In this document: piece by piece, positions 37,638 to 48,462 of the stretch
Numbering within the stretch: position 1 is the first letter of the stretch
Layout: each line of letters opens with the position of its first letter
Source: Corynebacterium sp. HMSC078H07
Lineage (GTDB): Bacteria; Actinomycetota; Actinomycetes; Mycobacteriales; Mycobacteriaceae
Direction: 5' to 3'
DNA length: 64,000 nucleotides
Assembly: GCF_001812805.1 (NCBI RefSeq)
Contig: NZ_KV810449.1
Span: 60,837-124,836 of the forward strand
Notes under the pieces: generated by a model
Seen by the model: the letters and a program-made list of their open reading frames with translations, nothing else
What the model was told of the DNA's origin: nothing
Databases searched by the model: none
Made by a program: the position numbers and the translations under genes

Positions 37638-39035
37638 TTAGCGGGCGAGGCGGCGGGCTGCGGCGGCAAACATGTCGCCGCGCTGGCTCATTCCGGTGTA
37701 CATATCCAACGATGCCGCAGCCGGCGCCAAAAGTACGGTATCGCCGGCGTCGGCGTGTTGCACCGCCGCTGCGACGGCCTCGTCCATGGCGGTTTGGGGG
37801 TCGTGGCTTTCCACCAGCACGATGGGCACGTGTGGTGCGGCCTTGGTAAGGGCTTGGGCGAGCAGGTGCTTATCGACGCCCACCAGAACCGCCGCCTTTA
37901 TCCTGTCCGCGTGGGTACGCAGCAGTTCACTCACGTCTGCGCCTTTGAGCTGACCGCCGGCGACCCACACCACAGAGTCGAGGCCACGCAGGGCGATTTC
38001 TGCGGCATGCGGATTGGTGGCTTTGGAATTGTCGATGTAGGTCACGCCTGCGTGTTCGTGCACTATTTCGCCGCGGTGTCCGGCAACGACATAGGACTGG
38101 AGCCCTTCCGTGATGGACTCAGGATGGGCCCCTGCACGGGCAGCGACGGCCGCAGCTGCCGCGGCATCGAGCACGCCGGCCAGGCCCGCGGGCTGGAGGG
38201 TCGTTACGTCGTCGATGACGGTGGCCGTAACCCCAGCGACGTCGTTGATGAAGAGCCCTCCGGCGCTCACGCCGACCTGCCCTGGGGAAGGTTCGGTGTG
38301 GGTAAATCCGATGCGGGGCGGCTCAGTGTGGCCGTAGTGTTCGCTAACATAAGCGTCATCCAGGCCGATCACGGCATGGTCCCCACCTAGGATTTTTGCT
38401 TTATCCGCGGCATAGGCATCGAAGGAGCCGTGCCAGTCTAGGTGATCATCTGCCAGGTTGAGCAGCGCACCGACTTCTGGGCGCAGTTGGGACGACCAGT
38501 GCAACTGGAAGGAGGACAGCTCTGCCACAAGGATGTCCACGCGGGGAGTTGCTGCGAGGGCCTCGAAGGGAGAAACACCAATGTTGCCTACTGCTTGGGA
38601 ACGCAGGCCAGAGCGCTGCTCATCTGCAGCCATGATGGCCGCGAGCATGCCCGTGGTCGTGGTCTTGCCGTTGGTACCGGTAATAGCCAACCAACGGCGT
38701 GGTGCGCCGAATACTTCCGCGCGGTCCAAGCGGTAGGCCAGCTCGACATCGCCGATGACGTCGAGGCCGCGGGACGCCGCGGCGGCGAGGAGCGGGGAAT
38801 CCGGGCGCCAGCCCGGGGAGGTCACCACAAGGGAATAGTCCGCCCAATCCACCTTGTCGGGGTCCACGGTAGCGACGCTCAATTCGGACTCGAGACGTGA
38901 TCGAGAATCCGCATTGCCGTCCGCGACGGTGATGTCTACGCCTAGGCCAGCTAGTACTGCGGCGCACCCGCGACCAGATACACCGGCGCCGGCTATGAGG
39001 ACGCGGCCGTTGAGGAAATCAGGACGGGGACTCAT
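37638..39035 (-). CDS. murD: UDP-N-acetylmuramoyl-L-alanine--D-glutamate ligase
   Basis: 465 aa Mur ligase that adds D-Glu. It shows [28 protein letters not shown] at the N-terminus, the ATP loop [33 protein letters not shown] and [19 protein letters not shown] (the family lysine/Asn-Pro region). Its ATG overlaps the mraY stop (ATGA), so they are coupled. Confidence 0.97.
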   Translation of the reverse strand: MSPRPDFLNGRVLIAGAGVSGRGCAAVLAGLGVDITVADGNADSRSRLESELSVATVDPDKVDWADYSLVVTSPGWRPDSPLLAAAASRGLDVIGDVELAYRLDRAEVFGAPRRWLAITGTNGKTTTTGMLAAIMAADEQRSGLRSQAVGNIGVSPFEALAATPRVDILVAELSSFQLHWSSQLRPEVGALLNLADDHLDWHGSFDAYAADKAKILGGDHAVIGLDDAYVSEHYGHTEPPRIGFTHTEPSPGQVGVSAGGLFINDVAGVTATVIDDVTTLQPAGLAGVLDAAAAAAVAARAGAHPESITEGLQSYVVAGHRGEIVHEHAGVTYIDNSKATNPHAAEIALRGLDSVVWVAGGQLKGADVSELLRTHADRIKAAVLVGVDKHLLAQALTKAAPHVPIVLVESHDPQTAMDEAVAAAVQHADAGDTVLLAPAAASLDMYTGMSQRGDMFAAAARRLAR

Positions 39036-40144
39036 GCGCTTAAGCCAATGCCGCTGGCGGTGAGCCAGTCACCGTAGAAGATTGCCACGCCGGCCATGGC
39101 AGCCATTGCTGCCAGCAGCCAGAAGCGGACCACAACGGCCGTTTCCGCCCAGCCGCCGTTTTCGAAGTGGTGGTGGATGGGAGCCATGCGGAAAAAGCGC
39201 TTGCCGGTGGTGCGGAAAACAACAATTTGGATGACCACAGACACCGTCTCAATAACAAAGAGGGCACCGATGACAATCATCAGCAGTTCCGTGCGGCTGG
39301 CCACGGAGATACCGGCAACGAGGCCACCCAGAGCCAAGGATCCGGTATCACCCATGAAGATCTTGGCCGGTGCAGCGTTCCACCACAGGAAGCCCAAGCA
39401 GCCACCCAAGCCGGCAGCGGCGAGGACTGCCAAGTCAAGTGGATCACGGACCTGGTAGCAGCCGGCGGTGAACTCGGAAGCACAGGAATAGCGGAATTGC
39501 CAGAAGGTCATGAGCGAATAGGAGCCCATAACGATGGCGGTCACACCCGCTGCAAGGCCGTCGAGGCCGTCAGTCAGGTTCACCGCATTCGACCACGCCG
39601 CAATGAGGATATACATAAAGATAAGGAACACGATGGTACCTACCACCGCTCCCCCGACCGCGAGGTCAAAGGTCTTCAGGTCACGGGTAAAGGACAGCTT
39701 GGTGGATCCTGGGGTAAGCCCCTCCTCATTAGGGAAGCGCAGCACCAAGAAACCGAAGAGCAGGGACAGCGCGAGCTGGCTGACAAGCTTGGCGGTCTTG
39801 TTGAGGCCCAAGTTGCGCTTCTTAAACAACTTGATGAAGTCATCCGCAAAGCCCACGGCACCCAGGCCCAAGGTAAGACCCAGGACGAGCACACCGGACG
39901 CGGTAAATCCCACATGGCCGGTAAGCCTGCCATAAAAACCTACGACGAGGTACGCCACCAAGATGCCCGCCAGAATGGCGAGGCCACCCATGGTGGGGGT
40001 TCCGCGTTTGCGCAAGTGCGATTTAGGCCCGTCTTCACGGATCTCCTGACCGCGGCCAGCGTCAGAGAAGTACCGGATAAGTACCGGGGTGGTAAAGATC
40101 GCCACGAGGAAGCTGACCACACCAGCGATGATGATCTGAGTCAC
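39032..40144 (-). CDS. mraY: Phospho-MurNAc-pentapeptide transferase MraY
   Basis: 370 aa with about ten helices. It transfers phospho-MurNAc-pentapeptide to undecaprenyl phosphate, giving lipid I. Active-site motifs are [17 protein letters not shown] (aspartate pair), [15 protein letters not shown] and the His-rich cytoplasmic loop MAPIHHHFE. It starts with GTG 40144 ([17 protein letters not shown]), 23 bp after murF. Confidence 0.97.
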   Translation of the reverse strand: MTQIIIAGVVSFLVAIFTTPVLIRYFSDAGRGQEIREDGPKSHLRKRGTPTMGGLAILAGILVAYLVVGFYGRLTGHVGFTASGVLVLGLTLGLGAVGFADDFIKLFKKRNLGLNKTAKLVSQLALSLLFGFLVLRFPNEEGLTPGSTKLSFTRDLKTFDLAVGGAVVGTIVFLIFMYILIAAWSNAVNLTDGLDGLAAGVTAIVMGSYSLMTFWQFRYSCASEFTAGCYQVRDPLDLAVLAAAGLGGCLGFLWWNAAPAKIFMGDTGSLALGGLVAGISVASRTELLMIVIGALFVIETVSVVIQIVVFRTTGKRFFRMAPIHHHFENGGWAETAVVVRFWLLAAMAAMAGVAIFYGDWLTASGIGLSA

Positions 40145-40167
40145 GTGCTTGAAGTCCTTTCTAGCGG

Positions 40168-41700
40168 CTAGCTGTGGTTCAGCTCTTCCGCGACCAACCA
40201 GAGCCGCTGGGCATTAGATGCCTTCACCAAGACCACGTCCTTGACAGTGCGGTTGGCCCAGTCATCGACCCCTCCCGGGGCCGCGCGCAAGATACCGTCG
40301 ACAGCTTTCGCAGCGGATGCGGCATCGGCGCACACCATTGTATTTATACCCTGCTCGGCCGCGGCTTCCGTCATCGCCCGGCAGTTGGCGCTTTCTCCCA
40401 CTCCAATGAGGTGACTAACGTGGTATTTCGACAGGACCTCACCCAGTTGGCGGTGCGCTGACTCAGCGTCATTGCCAAGCTCGCCCATCTCCCCCAAAAC
40501 GGCGATGGCGCGGGCATCAGGACGCGCGGCAGCAGTGTACGCCAAGGCTGCGATGGCAGCGCGCATGGAATCTGGGTTGGCGTTGTAGGAATCATCGATG
40601 ATGGTGACGCCATCCCGGCGGGTCCGCACGTCCATACGGTGTTCCGAGGCGTTGCGATGCCCAGAGAGCGCATTGGCCACAGTCTGCGCGGACAATCCCA
40701 GCTCAATCGCCGCGGCTGCTGCCGCCAGCGCATTGGAGACCTGGTGAGAGCCAAAGACTTGCAGCTTGACGTCCACTGGTTGGGCGTCGGGGCTATGCAG
40801 GGTGAAGGAGGGGCGGGCGACGTCATCAAGCACAATGTCCGTGGCATAATACTGCGCCGCCGGAGCACCACCACGGCGGGTCTCCGTGGAGTAGTACACC
40901 ACCTTGGCGTCTGTGCGAGCCGCCATAGCGGCAACGAAGGGGTCATCGGCGTTGAGAACGGCAACGCCGCCCTCGTCCGCGGTGGGCAGGGCCTCAACAA
41001 GCTCGCCCTTGGCCTTCGCGATGTTCTCGCGGGAGCCGAACTCACCCAAATGGGCAGAGCCAACGTTGAGGACCACGCCGATACGCGGCGCGGTGATATC
41101 GGTGAGGTGGCGAATGTGGCCAATACCGCGGGCCGACATCTCTGCGACGAGGTACTGGGTATGCTCATCACAGCGCAATGCCGTGTATGGCAGTCCAATC
41201 TCGTTGTTGAAGGAACCCGGTGGTGCCACAGTCTCCCCTACCGAGCGGAAAATCGTGGCAATAAGGTCCTTCGTCGAGGTCTTGCCGGCAGAACCGGTCA
41301 CGCCCACAATGTTGAGATTGTGCTGCGTCAAACGCTGGGTGACCGCGCGGGCCAGAGCGGACAACGCGCGGACAACCGCCGCCGCGGAGCCGTCCTCATC
41401 GTTGGCATAGATATCCGCATTGGCACCATCACCTTCGACGCGCCCACGAGGCTCAACAATGACGGCCGGAACGCCCACCGGGCGTGCGGCGAGAACAGCA
41501 ACCGCGCCTTTCTCGATAGCGGTCGCGGCAAAGTCGTGGCCGTCGACGCGTGCACCAGGCAGCGCGACGAAGAGGCCACCCGGGGTAACTTTGCGGGAAT
41601 CGAATTCTACGAAGCCGGTGACCTGGGCATCCGGATTCTCAACGTGGTCGAGACGGCCGCCAGTGATCTGAGCGATCTCCCTGAGGCTTAAGGCGATCAT
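40168..41700 (-). CDS. murF: UDP-MurNAc-tripeptide--D-Ala-D-Ala ligase
   Basis: 510 aa Mur ligase that adds the D-Ala-D-Ala dipeptide. ATP loop [19 protein letters not shown]; substrate blocks [32 protein letters not shown] and [28 protein letters not shown]-terminal block [20 protein letters not shown]. It overlaps murE by 4 bp (ATGA). Confidence 0.97.
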   Translation of the reverse strand: MIALSLREIAQITGGRLDHVENPDAQVTGFVEFDSRKVTPGGLFVALPGARVDGHDFAATAIEKGAVAVLAARPVGVPAVIVEPRGRVEGDGANADIYANDEDGSAAAVVRALSALARAVTQRLTQHNLNIVGVTGSAGKTSTKDLIATIFRSVGETVAPPGSFNNEIGLPYTALRCDEHTQYLVAEMSARGIGHIRHLTDITAPRIGVVLNVGSAHLGEFGSRENIAKAKGELVEALPTADEGGVAVLNADDPFVAAMAARTDAKVVYYSTETRRGGAPAAQYYATDIVLDDVARPSFTLHSPDAQPVDVKLQVFGSHQVSNALAAAAAAIELGLSAQTVANALSGHRNASEHRMDVRTRRDGVTIIDDSYNANPDSMRAAIAALAYTAAARPDARAIAVLGEMGELGNDAESAHRQLGEVLSKYHVSHLIGVGESANCRAMTEAAAEQGINTMVCADAASAAKAVDGILRAAPGGVDDWANRTVKDVVLVKASNAQRLWLVAEELNHS

Positions 41701-43265
41701 GCGTCCTCCTTGGACTGAGAATCATCGTCGCTGTCACGGTACCCCGCTGAGGCCTGATTCGCGCTGTGACGAAGAACGTCGTCGAGGGCTCGCGCCATTT
41801 CTTCGCGGTCGTCGAAGTGGTGCATCGTCTCACCAATGAGCTGGCCTACTTCATGGCCTTTGCCCACGACAATGACGGCGTCACCGGGCCGTGCCCACGC
41901 AACAACTTCGTCGATAGCTGCGGCGCGGGAGTCTGCTTCACGAATATCGCCATCGGGGTTCGCTTCACGCGCGCCTTTCATGACGGCCGCGCGGATAGTG
42001 GCGGGGTCTTCGGTGCGGGGGTTGTCATCGGTAACGACGGTTAGGTCGGCACGTTTCGCGGCCGCGGCTCCCATCAGCGGGCGTTTGGAGGAGTCGCGGT
42101 CACCGCCAGCACCGACGACGATGCCGATACGGCCGGACGTTCCCTCCAGCTGTCCACGCAGGGTATCAAGTACCGCGGCGATGGCAGCCGGCTTGTGGGC
42201 ATAGTCCACGACCGCCACGAAGTCCTGGCCGCGGTCAATGCGTTCCATGCGTCCTGGCACGGCGACTTTTTCTACGCCCTCGAGGAATGTTTGCGGGTCG
42301 AGTCCAATGGCTGCGGCCATGCCAGTCGCCAAAGCGGCATTGGCGATATTGAACTTACCGGGCATCGGAAGACGGAGATCATAAGACGTGCCGTTGGCAG
42401 CCACCGTCAATGTCACCTGTTGGGCACCGGTGGCCTCAGTGCTGAGTTGGCGTGCGGTGATATCAGCGTCGTCCTGCGTGGCAACGCGCGTAAGCGGTAG
42501 TGCCGCCGCACGTTTCGCCATACACTTGCCCCAGTCATCATCGACGCAGATGACGGCACGTTTGGCGGCTTGGGGGCCGTCGAAAAGCGCGGCTTTGGCT
42601 TCGAAGTAGTCCTCCATCGTGGGATGGAAGTCCAAGTGGTCCTGGCTCAGGTTAGTAAAACCACCGACGTCGAAACGAGTGCCTCGTACGCGCCCCAGCT
42701 CCAAGGCATGGGAGGAGACCTCCATGACCACGTGGGTCACGCCCTCAGACAGCATGCGGGCGAACAGCTCTTGAAGGGTCGGGGCCTCTGGGGTGGTTAG
42801 GGACGTCGGCACCAGCTCGCGATTGATGCGGGTACCAGTCGTTCCGATGAGGCCCACCGAATACCCAGCGTGAAGGAGACCGGCTTCGAGGAGGTAACTC
42901 GTCGTGGTCTTACCTGACGTGCCCGTTACGCCAAGGACGGTGAGCTTCTCGGTGGGATGTCCATAAATCTCCGCGGCTACGAGACCGAGGATGGCACGAA
43001 TATCCTCCACCACGAGGATGGGACGGGACTCCCCTGCCTCAGCAAGGAGAGCCTGCCCCTCCTCGTCAGTCAGCACGGCTGCCGCCGGGGTATCTGCGGC
43101 ATAACGCGCGCCATGCACGCGAGTACCAGGCAGCGCCGCGAAGAGCCCGCCCGGTGCCAGCGTGGCGGAGTTAAGGCCGCACGAGTCTACGGTGACCGAG
43201 GCATCCCCGATCACACGGCCTCCGGCAATGTCTGCTAGCCGCTCTAGGCTGATGCTGCTTGTCAC
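41697..43265 (-). CDS. murE: UDP-MurNAc-L-Ala-D-Glu--meso-diaminopimelate ligase
   Basis: 522 aa Mur ligase. The ATP loop is GVTGTSGKTTTSYLLEAGL. The substrate loop DDNPRTEDPATI contains the DNPR motif typical of MurE enzymes that use meso-diaminopimelate, which matches the mDAP-type wall of corynebacteria. LSQDHLDFHPTMEDYFEAKAALF is the conserved central block. A C-terminal extension ([22 protein letters not shown]) is acidic and probably disordered. Confidence 0.97.
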   Translation of the reverse strand: MTSSISLERLADIAGGRVIGDASVTVDSCGLNSATLAPGGLFAALPGTRVHGARYAADTPAAAVLTDEEGQALLAEAGESRPILVVEDIRAILGLVAAEIYGHPTEKLTVLGVTGTSGKTTTSYLLEAGLLHAGYSVGLIGTTGTRINRELVPTSLTTPEAPTLQELFARMLSEGVTHVVMEVSSHALELGRVRGTRFDVGGFTNLSQDHLDFHPTMEDYFEAKAALFDGPQAAKRAVICVDDDWGKCMAKRAAALPLTRVATQDDADITARQLSTEATGAQQVTLTVAANGTSYDLRLPMPGKFNIANAALATGMAAAIGLDPQTFLEGVEKVAVPGRMERIDRGQDFVAVVDYAHKPAAIAAVLDTLRGQLEGTSGRIGIVVGAGGDRDSSKRPLMGAAAAKRADLTVVTDDNPRTEDPATIRAAVMKGAREANPDGDIREADSRAAAIDEVVAWARPGDAVIVVGKGHEVGQLIGETMHHFDDREEMARALDDVLRHSANQASAGYRDSDDDSQSKEDA

Positions 43266-43322
43266 TCTGTGTCTCCTCTTCTCTGTGCTTCTATTCTGTA
43301 TCGTTCTCTCACTCGTTAAGGC

Positions 43323-45368
43323 TTACTCCGCACGCAGTGTCAGCGGCGGGGCCGGTGGTGACGGTGGAATGTTGTCGCGGTTGAGCAGCCATGCGGCGAT
43401 GTCACTGAAGACTGGTGCGGCCGACTGACCGCCAGAACCATCGTCGTTCACGCCGGACTCTGGTTCGTCGAGCATGACGGCGACGACGAAACGGGGGTCG
43501 TCGGCAGGCGCGATGCCCGCAAACGTGATCCAGTACTTGGAGTTAGAGTAAGCACCGGTCTCTTCATCCACCTTCTGCGCGGTACCGGTCTTACCGGAAA
43601 GCTGGTATCCCTCAATCTTTGCGTTACCGGCGGTGCCGTTATTGATACCTCGCTCATCGGATTGGAAGACGGCTCGGAACATATCCACCACGGTGCGTGC
43701 CGTTTCGGGGCTCACCACTTGAGTCTTTTCTGGTTCCTCAAGTTCTTCCTTTGCGCCATCTGGACCGGTGATGGAATCAATGATGCGTGGTTCAATGCGC
43801 TCACCATCATTAGCTAGGGTCTGGTAAATCGACGCGAGCTGCAGAGCAGTCCACGACTGTCCTTGGCCGATCGGCAGGTTGGCAAAAGTTCCGCCGGACC
43901 ACTGCGACAGTGCAGGAACGAGACCAGGAGACTCGTTTGGCAGCTCAATACCCGAGGTTTGGCCGAGTCCGAACTTCTTGAGGTATTCGGCGTATTTTTC
44001 CTGGCCTAGGCGCTCAGCCAACATGAGTGTTCCCACGTTTGAAGACTTACCAAAGACACCCGTGGTCGTATACGGCTCGACGCCGTGCGGCCATGCATCG
44101 TTCACAGTCACACCAGCCATATCAATGGAACCTGGGACCTGGTGGACCTCATCAGGATCGGTCAAACCTTCTTCAATAGTTGCCGCTGCAGTAATGATCT
44201 TGGCTACTGATCCCGGCTCAAAAGGATGGGAGATACTAAGGTTATCGAAGGTTTTATCCTTGTCTAGCTGCTTCTCAATGTCCTTGTTCGGATCGATGGT
44301 GTCCGTGTTCGCCATGGCGAGGACTTGTCCGGTGGCGGCATCAAGCACTACTGCTTCTGCATTCTTAGCCTTTGAGTTAGCTTTGGCCTTCTCCAGCTTT
44401 TGCTGGACGTAGGTCTGAAGGTCGAGGTCCAAGGTCAAGGTGACGTTCTTGCCGTCGGTGGTCGGCACCTGGTCGCGGAGAGTACCCGGGATAACCTGGC
44501 CGCTGGCGGAGACGTCCTCGGTGGAGCTGCCGTCGATGCCGGTCAACGTGGTGTCTCCAGAAGCCTCGAATCCAAATTGGCCTTGGCCATCCATGGACAC
44601 CTTGCCGATAACGTTTTCCGCGATAGAACCGTTGGGGTATTGACGAATCTGCTGTTCATCAGCGGCAAGACCATGGAACTGCTCCGAAATTTCCACTGCG
44701 ACATCTGGGTCCACGTTGCGAACGAGCACCTCGTACTGCGTATCAGCGCGGAGCTTGTCCATAATCTGGTCAGCATCCACATCTCCAGCATCGATACCAG
44801 CATCTTTAAGCATCGACGGGATACTCTCCGCCATCTCGGTGAGGCGGTCGTTGAGCTTGTTATCGAGGAAAGACTCCTGGGCATCAGGGGCAAGGCCGGC
44901 GTACTCAGCGGTGTTGACGGCCTCGAGCTTTTCTTGCTGGCGCAATTCATCACGCAGACGCGTTGGCGACACCGTCAGCGAGCGAGCGCGCATGGTGTAG
45001 GCAAGGCGCTGTCCATCACGGTCAAGAATCTCACCACGGCCAGCGGTGTCGATATAGACGCGGGTTCGCTGAGCTGCGGCCTTCGCTGCGAGGTCTGGCC
45101 CCCACACGATTTGTACCCAAGCAAGACGCCCCATCCACGCCAGCATGACGACAAGCAGCAGTGAAGCGACAACATGTACACGGCGGCGCATCGTCTTCTG
45201 CTGGCTGACGGCCGGTTTTCCAGTCCGCGGATTCTTGTCGCGCGTAGCGGGGATAACCCGATCGGCCTCGTATCGCTGCCGGGGCTGGTGCGCTGTGCCA
45301 CGTGGTTGGGAAGCACGGGCCGTGGAAGGGCGCCTCGGGCGCCGACCACCGCTGTGTGGTGGAGTCAC
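43323..45368 (-). CDS. ftsI: Septal transpeptidase FtsI (class B penicillin-binding protein)
   Basis: 681 aa. A basic, Pro/Arg-rich cytoplasmic tail of about 65 residues precedes one membrane helix (VVASLLLVVMLAWMGRLAWVQIVWG). The PBP dimerisation domain follows, then the transpeptidase domain with all three motifs: SVAK (PFEPGSVAKIITAAA), SSN (GKSSNVGTLMLAERLG) and KTG (LSGKTGTAQK). No PASTA domain is visible. It starts at GTG 45368 after AGAAAGG. It crosslinks septal peptidoglycan with FtsW and is the target of beta-lactams. Confidence 0.96.
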   Translation of the reverse strand: MTPPHSGGRRPRRPSTARASQPRGTAHQPRQRYEADRVIPATRDKNPRTGKPAVSQQKTMRRRVHVVASLLLVVMLAWMGRLAWVQIVWGPDLAAKAAAQRTRVYIDTAGRGEILDRDGQRLAYTMRARSLTVSPTRLRDELRQQEKLEAVNTAEYAGLAPDAQESFLDNKLNDRLTEMAESIPSMLKDAGIDAGDVDADQIMDKLRADTQYEVLVRNVDPDVAVEISEQFHGLAADEQQIRQYPNGSIAENVIGKVSMDGQGQFGFEASGDTTLTGIDGSSTEDVSASGQVIPGTLRDQVPTTDGKNVTLTLDLDLQTYVQQKLEKAKANSKAKNAEAVVLDAATGQVLAMANTDTIDPNKDIEKQLDKDKTFDNLSISHPFEPGSVAKIITAAATIEEGLTDPDEVHQVPGSIDMAGVTVNDAWPHGVEPYTTTGVFGKSSNVGTLMLAERLGQEKYAEYLKKFGLGQTSGIELPNESPGLVPALSQWSGGTFANLPIGQGQSWTALQLASIYQTLANDGERIEPRIIDSITGPDGAKEELEEPEKTQVVSPETARTVVDMFRAVFQSDERGINNGTAGNAKIEGYQLSGKTGTAQKVDEETGAYSNSKYWITFAGIAPADDPRFVVAVMLDEPESGVNDDGSGGQSAAPVFSDIAAWLLNRDNIPPSPPAPPLTLRAE

Positions 45369-45405
45369 ACGTCACCTTTCTTTCTGCAGCGGATGTGGCT
45401 GATAT

Positions 45406-45484
45406 CCCGCCGGGAGCGGCGGGCCTACTTACCCCCGAATTGTGCCCTATGATCACCGCGTGCCCGCGCAGGCACGCGCGGGCA
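45406..45484 (-). other. Two GC-rich hairpins between ftsL and ftsI
   Basis: CCCGCC/GGCGGG at 45406-45423 and TGCCCGCGC/GCGCGGGCA at 45461-45484 form strong stems in the 127-bp gap. Neither has a U-run, so they look more like processing, stability or attenuation elements than full terminators. Confidence 0.5.
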
Positions 45485-45495
45485 GGAGCCGGAAT

Positions 45496-46326
45496 CTAAC
45501 CGCGAGCTGCGTAGGGCGCCTGTGCCGGAATATCCGGAAGCTCCACGCCGCCTTCTGCCGGAGCAGATTCCTCCCCGTGGTCCTCATGCTCCGCAGACGC
45601 ATCGCGCTCTGCATTGTCTCGGTGTGGCTGGCCGGTGTGGAGGTTCGGACGGACATTAAGGTTGTCAGACATATTGGCCGTTGCGTTTGGATCACTCGAC
45701 GCTCGGCCCGGGCGAACTGGCTCGCCGTTGACGTCCACGACGGATTCCATCTCAGGAGTCGCTTGACGCTTCTCTTCAGGTTTTCCCTCGCCATTTACTT
45801 CAACGATGCCCGGCTGTACTGGGATTCCCATGTTGGCTTCGTGTGCACGGCGGGCAACATCCGAGGCAGAGCGAACATTCTCAAGGTCCCGGTTGAGGGT
45901 CTCCAGCTGGTTGTTGAGCGTCGACTCATGTGCCGTGAGCTGTTGAATCTTGAATGTTTGCGAGGTCGACAGACCCGATAGCCACATCGCTCCTATCACA
46001 CCAGTGATAAGCAACGTGATGGCGATGACTGACAGCCGCGCAAAGCGTCCATTGTTCTTGGGCTTCTGAACAACGCGGCGCCCGCGGTTGCTTACAACCT
46101 GCTTCGAGCCGAGACGGCCTCCACGCAGCCCCTCGCTCTTGCGGCGAGTAGGCACGGTGCCGCGGTGCGGGGAGCGGCTGGGCAGCGGAGTCGTGCGACC
46201 GCCGCGTTCCAGCAGCGCAGTTGAGTGACCAGCGTAGTCGGATCCAGTGGTGAAATCGCGGCTTGCTCCCATGGTAGGGGTCCTCTCGTAGTGGCGGGAA
46301 GGGGCTGTGCGGTCTCGAAGCGTCAT
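45496..46326 (-). CDS. ftsL: FtsL-like septum membrane protein
   Basis: 276 aa, single-pass protein. A long basic cytoplasmic N-terminus (about 100 residues, Arg-rich) precedes one membrane helix near residues 100-120 ([19 protein letters not shown]). Then comes a short coiled coil ([37 protein letters not shown]), as in FtsL/DivIC, and a long acidic Pro/Glu-rich extracellular tail. Assignment rests on its place between rsmH and ftsI and on topology, since FtsL sequences are poorly conserved. It overlaps rsmH by ATGA; an internal start at ATG 46272 is possible. Confidence 0.8.
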   Translation of the reverse strand: MTLRDRTAPSRHYERTPTMGASRDFTTGSDYAGHSTALLERGGRTTPLPSRSPHRGTVPTRRKSEGLRGGRLGSKQVVSNRGRRVVQKPKNNGRFARLSVIAITLLITGVIGAMWLSGLSTSQTFKIQQLTAHESTLNNQLETLNRDLENVRSASDVARRAHEANMGIPVQPGIVEVNGEGKPEEKRQATPEMESVVDVNGEPVRPGRASSDPNATANMSDNLNVRPNLHTGQPHRDNAERDASAEHEDHGEESAPAEGGVELPDIPAQAPYAARG

Positions 46327-47366
46327 GATGTTCCTCCCGAGTCATGGAACGATGGGGTTCCATCCACTCGTTCCAAGGCGCGAACGCGTACTGACGCGGC
46401 CCGCGAGTTTTCAGCAATCTCTTCCTCGCTAGCCTTTTCCGCACCACGCGTCACAATGGAATAGTGGGCGGCAGTTCCAGGAAGATCCATCGGCAAACCT
46501 GCCGGAGTGGTGGAGGTGCTGAGCTCTTTGAAGGCCTGCTTCACTATGCGATCTTCGAGAGACTGATAGCTCATGAACACCGCGCGCCCACCAACAGAGA
46601 GAGCGTCCGTAATGACGGGAATAACCTGCTCGATGGCCTCAAGTTCCCGGTTAACCTCCACGCGCAGCGCCTGAAAAGTACGTTTCGCTGGGTGCCCGCC
46701 GGTGCGGCGAGTGGCTGCCGGAATAACGTCATACAGTAACTCGACGAGACGGGCAGACGTGGTAAACGGTTCCTTGTCCCGTTCTTTGAGCACTGCGGAG
46801 GCAATCTTGCCAGCAAAGCGCTCATCGCCATAAGTTTTCAGCACGCGAGCGAGGTCCCCGTGGCTGTAGGTATTGAGTACATCTGCAGCCGTTATCCCCT
46901 GGCTCGGATCCATGCGCATATCCAGCGGCGCATCCGTTTTGTACGCAAAGCCACGGTCAACCTGGTCGAGCTGCATGGAGGACACGCCAAGATCAAACAG
47001 CGCCCCGGCAATGCCATGTTCCCGGGCGATGGCAAAGATCTCACCCTCACCGTTTGCAATGGCGCCACCAACCTCATCGAAACGGGCATTAACGCCAACA
47101 AAGCGCTCTGGGAAGGCAGAGAGACGCTGCGAAGCATTACTTAATGATTGCCCATCCCTATCCACGCCAATGATGCGCACGGAAGGGAACTTTTGGAGGA
47201 AGTACTCGCTGTGACCACCCGCCCCCAGAGTGCCATCCACGATGACGGCGTTTTCCCCTGCGGCCTCAACTGCGGGTGCCAGCAACTGCGCCATGCGCTC
47301 ACGCATGACGGGTACGTGACCGTGATTATCGTTCACGTCGTAGGTGATGGTCTCATCCTGTGCCAC
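46323..47366 (-). CDS. rsmH: 16S rRNA (cytosine(1402)-N(4))-methyltransferase
   Basis: 347 aa from GTG 47366, preceded by GAGGAAGGGGGA; the longer frame upstream is not conserved. SAM-binding motif [20 protein letters not shown], then [47 protein letters not shown] and [25 protein letters not shown]. It methylates C1402 in the decoding centre. It is the second gene of the dcw cluster, after mraZ. Confidence 0.96.
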   Translation of the reverse strand: MAQDETITYDVNDNHGHVPVMRERMAQLLAPAVEAAGENAVIVDGTLGAGGHSEYFLQKFPSVRIIGVDRDGQSLSNASQRLSAFPERFVGVNARFDEVGGAIANGEGEIFAIAREHGIAGALFDLGVSSMQLDQVDRGFAYKTDAPLDMRMDPSQGITAADVLNTYSHGDLARVLKTYGDERFAGKIASAVLKERDKEPFTTSARLVELLYDVIPAATRRTGGHPAKRTFQALRVEVNRELEAIEQVIPVITDALSVGGRAVFMSYQSLEDRIVKQAFKELSTSTTPAGLPMDLPGTAAHYSIVTRGAEKASEEEIAENSRAASVRVRALERVDGTPSFHDSGGTS

Positions 47367-47534
47367 AGCCCGCTGTCCCCCTTCCTCAAGGCGCCTGAGT
47401 TCGCTGTCTGGTTTGGTCGATAAAGATTGAGTGCGTATAGGGCCCTGTCCGAGGAAGGCTTCTGATGTCGGGGAAGTACACCAGATCATCTTCCTCGGGC
47501 AGAGTCCGTACACGCACTCTCGTTGTCCCGGCCC

Positions 47535-47969
47535 TTACAAGAGGCCGGCAAGCACGTCGTCGGCATCTGCTGCCGAATAAGCGTCTTCAGTTTGCGCCTG
47601 GTACTCAGCCCACGCGGCTGCGTCCCAGATTTCGAGGAAATCAACTGAGCCAACGACTACGCACTCCTTGGTGAGGTTTGCGTATTCGCGATGACCCGCG
47701 GACAACGTGATACGCCCATGCCCGTCAGGACGTTGCTCGTCCGCACTCGCAGCCAAGTTACGGATAAACGCACGCGCGTCTGGGTTGGTACGTGACACAG
47801 CCGCCGCTTTCCTAGCTCGTGCCGCGAACTCCTCCCGCGGATACACCGCGAGCGAATGATCCTGCCCCTTGGTGACCATGAGGCCACCGGCCAGTTCTTC
47901 ACGAAACTTCGCCGGAAGCGTGAGCCGCCCTTTGTCGTCGAGCTTGGGAGTGTAGGTACCGAGAAACAT
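47535..47969 (-). CDS. mraZ: Transcriptional regulator MraZ
   Basis: 144 aa with two SpoVT/AbrB-like halves: [25 protein letters not shown] and [44 protein letters not shown]. MraZ forms a ring that binds spaced GTGGG-type boxes upstream of its own gene and represses the dcw cluster. Such boxes lie about 75-100 bp upstream here. First gene of the cluster; the next gene is 169 bp downstream, leaving room for a second promoter. Confidence 0.96.
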   Translation of the reverse strand: MFLGTYTPKLDDKGRLTLPAKFREELAGGLMVTKGQDHSLAVYPREEFAARARKAAAVSRTNPDARAFIRNLAASADEQRPDGHGRITLSAGHREYANLTKECVVVGSVDFLEIWDAAAWAEYQAQTEDAYSAADADDVLAGLL

Positions 47970-48039
47970 CCCGGGTCCACCTTCCTGTCACTCGAAAACT
48001 CCGGATTCCTCTCGCGACAGGAGATCAACTCTCCTCCGC

Positions 48040-48071
48040 TACGCCCCACTCTACCCCACTTTCCCCCACCT
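48040..48071 (-). promoter_or_regulatory. MraZ-box cluster upstream of mraZ
   Basis: On the minus strand GTGGGG occurs three times with exact 10-bp spacing (48044-48049, 48054-48059, 48064-48069), partly as AAAGTGGGG. This matches the direct-repeat arrangement of known MraZ operators. It lies 75-100 bp from the mraZ start. Confidence 0.7.
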
Positions 48072-48330
48072 TCCACACTTTGAAGGCAAATTACACGCGC
48101 GTGTCTCACGATTATCGCAGATAAATAGCCTGTTTTTCGGTGGGGGAAATTCCCCAACACCCTCTTGACACGTCCCCCAGATAACCCCACCTAGCACTTT
48201 AGAATCACATGTAACTTAAGTAGCTTTACCCACACTTCCCTCTACAGCTCTCCCTTTCCTGCAGAATCACCCGAAGGTTGACCCCCAAGCATCCAATAAA
48301 CACGAGCGTCAGCACCCCCACTATCAACCC

Positions 48331-48366
48331 AGTGGGGCAAAGTGGGGAATGTGGGGCAAAGTGAGG
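48331..48366 (+). promoter_or_regulatory. Second GTGGGG cluster in opposite orientation
   Basis: GTGGGG at 48332, 48342 and 48351, then GTGAGG at 48361, spaced 10, 9 and 10 bp on the plus strand. It lies about 270 bp from the mraZ-proximal cluster. No plus-strand gene follows, so the target is unclear. The 493-bp gap (47970-48462) holds no supported gene. Confidence 0.5.
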
Positions 48367-48384
48367 CGCCCGACAAAACACAAA

Positions 48385-48443
48385 AGCGCCGCACCACTCT
48401 GCATGCGATGACTAACGTCATCACCGCAAAGTAGTACGGCGCT
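48385..48443 (-). terminator. Branched terminator-like hairpin after the DUF3040 gene
   Basis: AGCGCCGCAC and GTACGGCGCT pair with one mismatch. Inside is a perfect 6-bp hairpin, GATGAC/GTCATC at 48407-48422. On the minus strand it is followed by TTTGTGTTTTG. Confidence 0.6.
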
Positions 48444-48462
48444 AGAAAGCTAGTGAGAGCTC

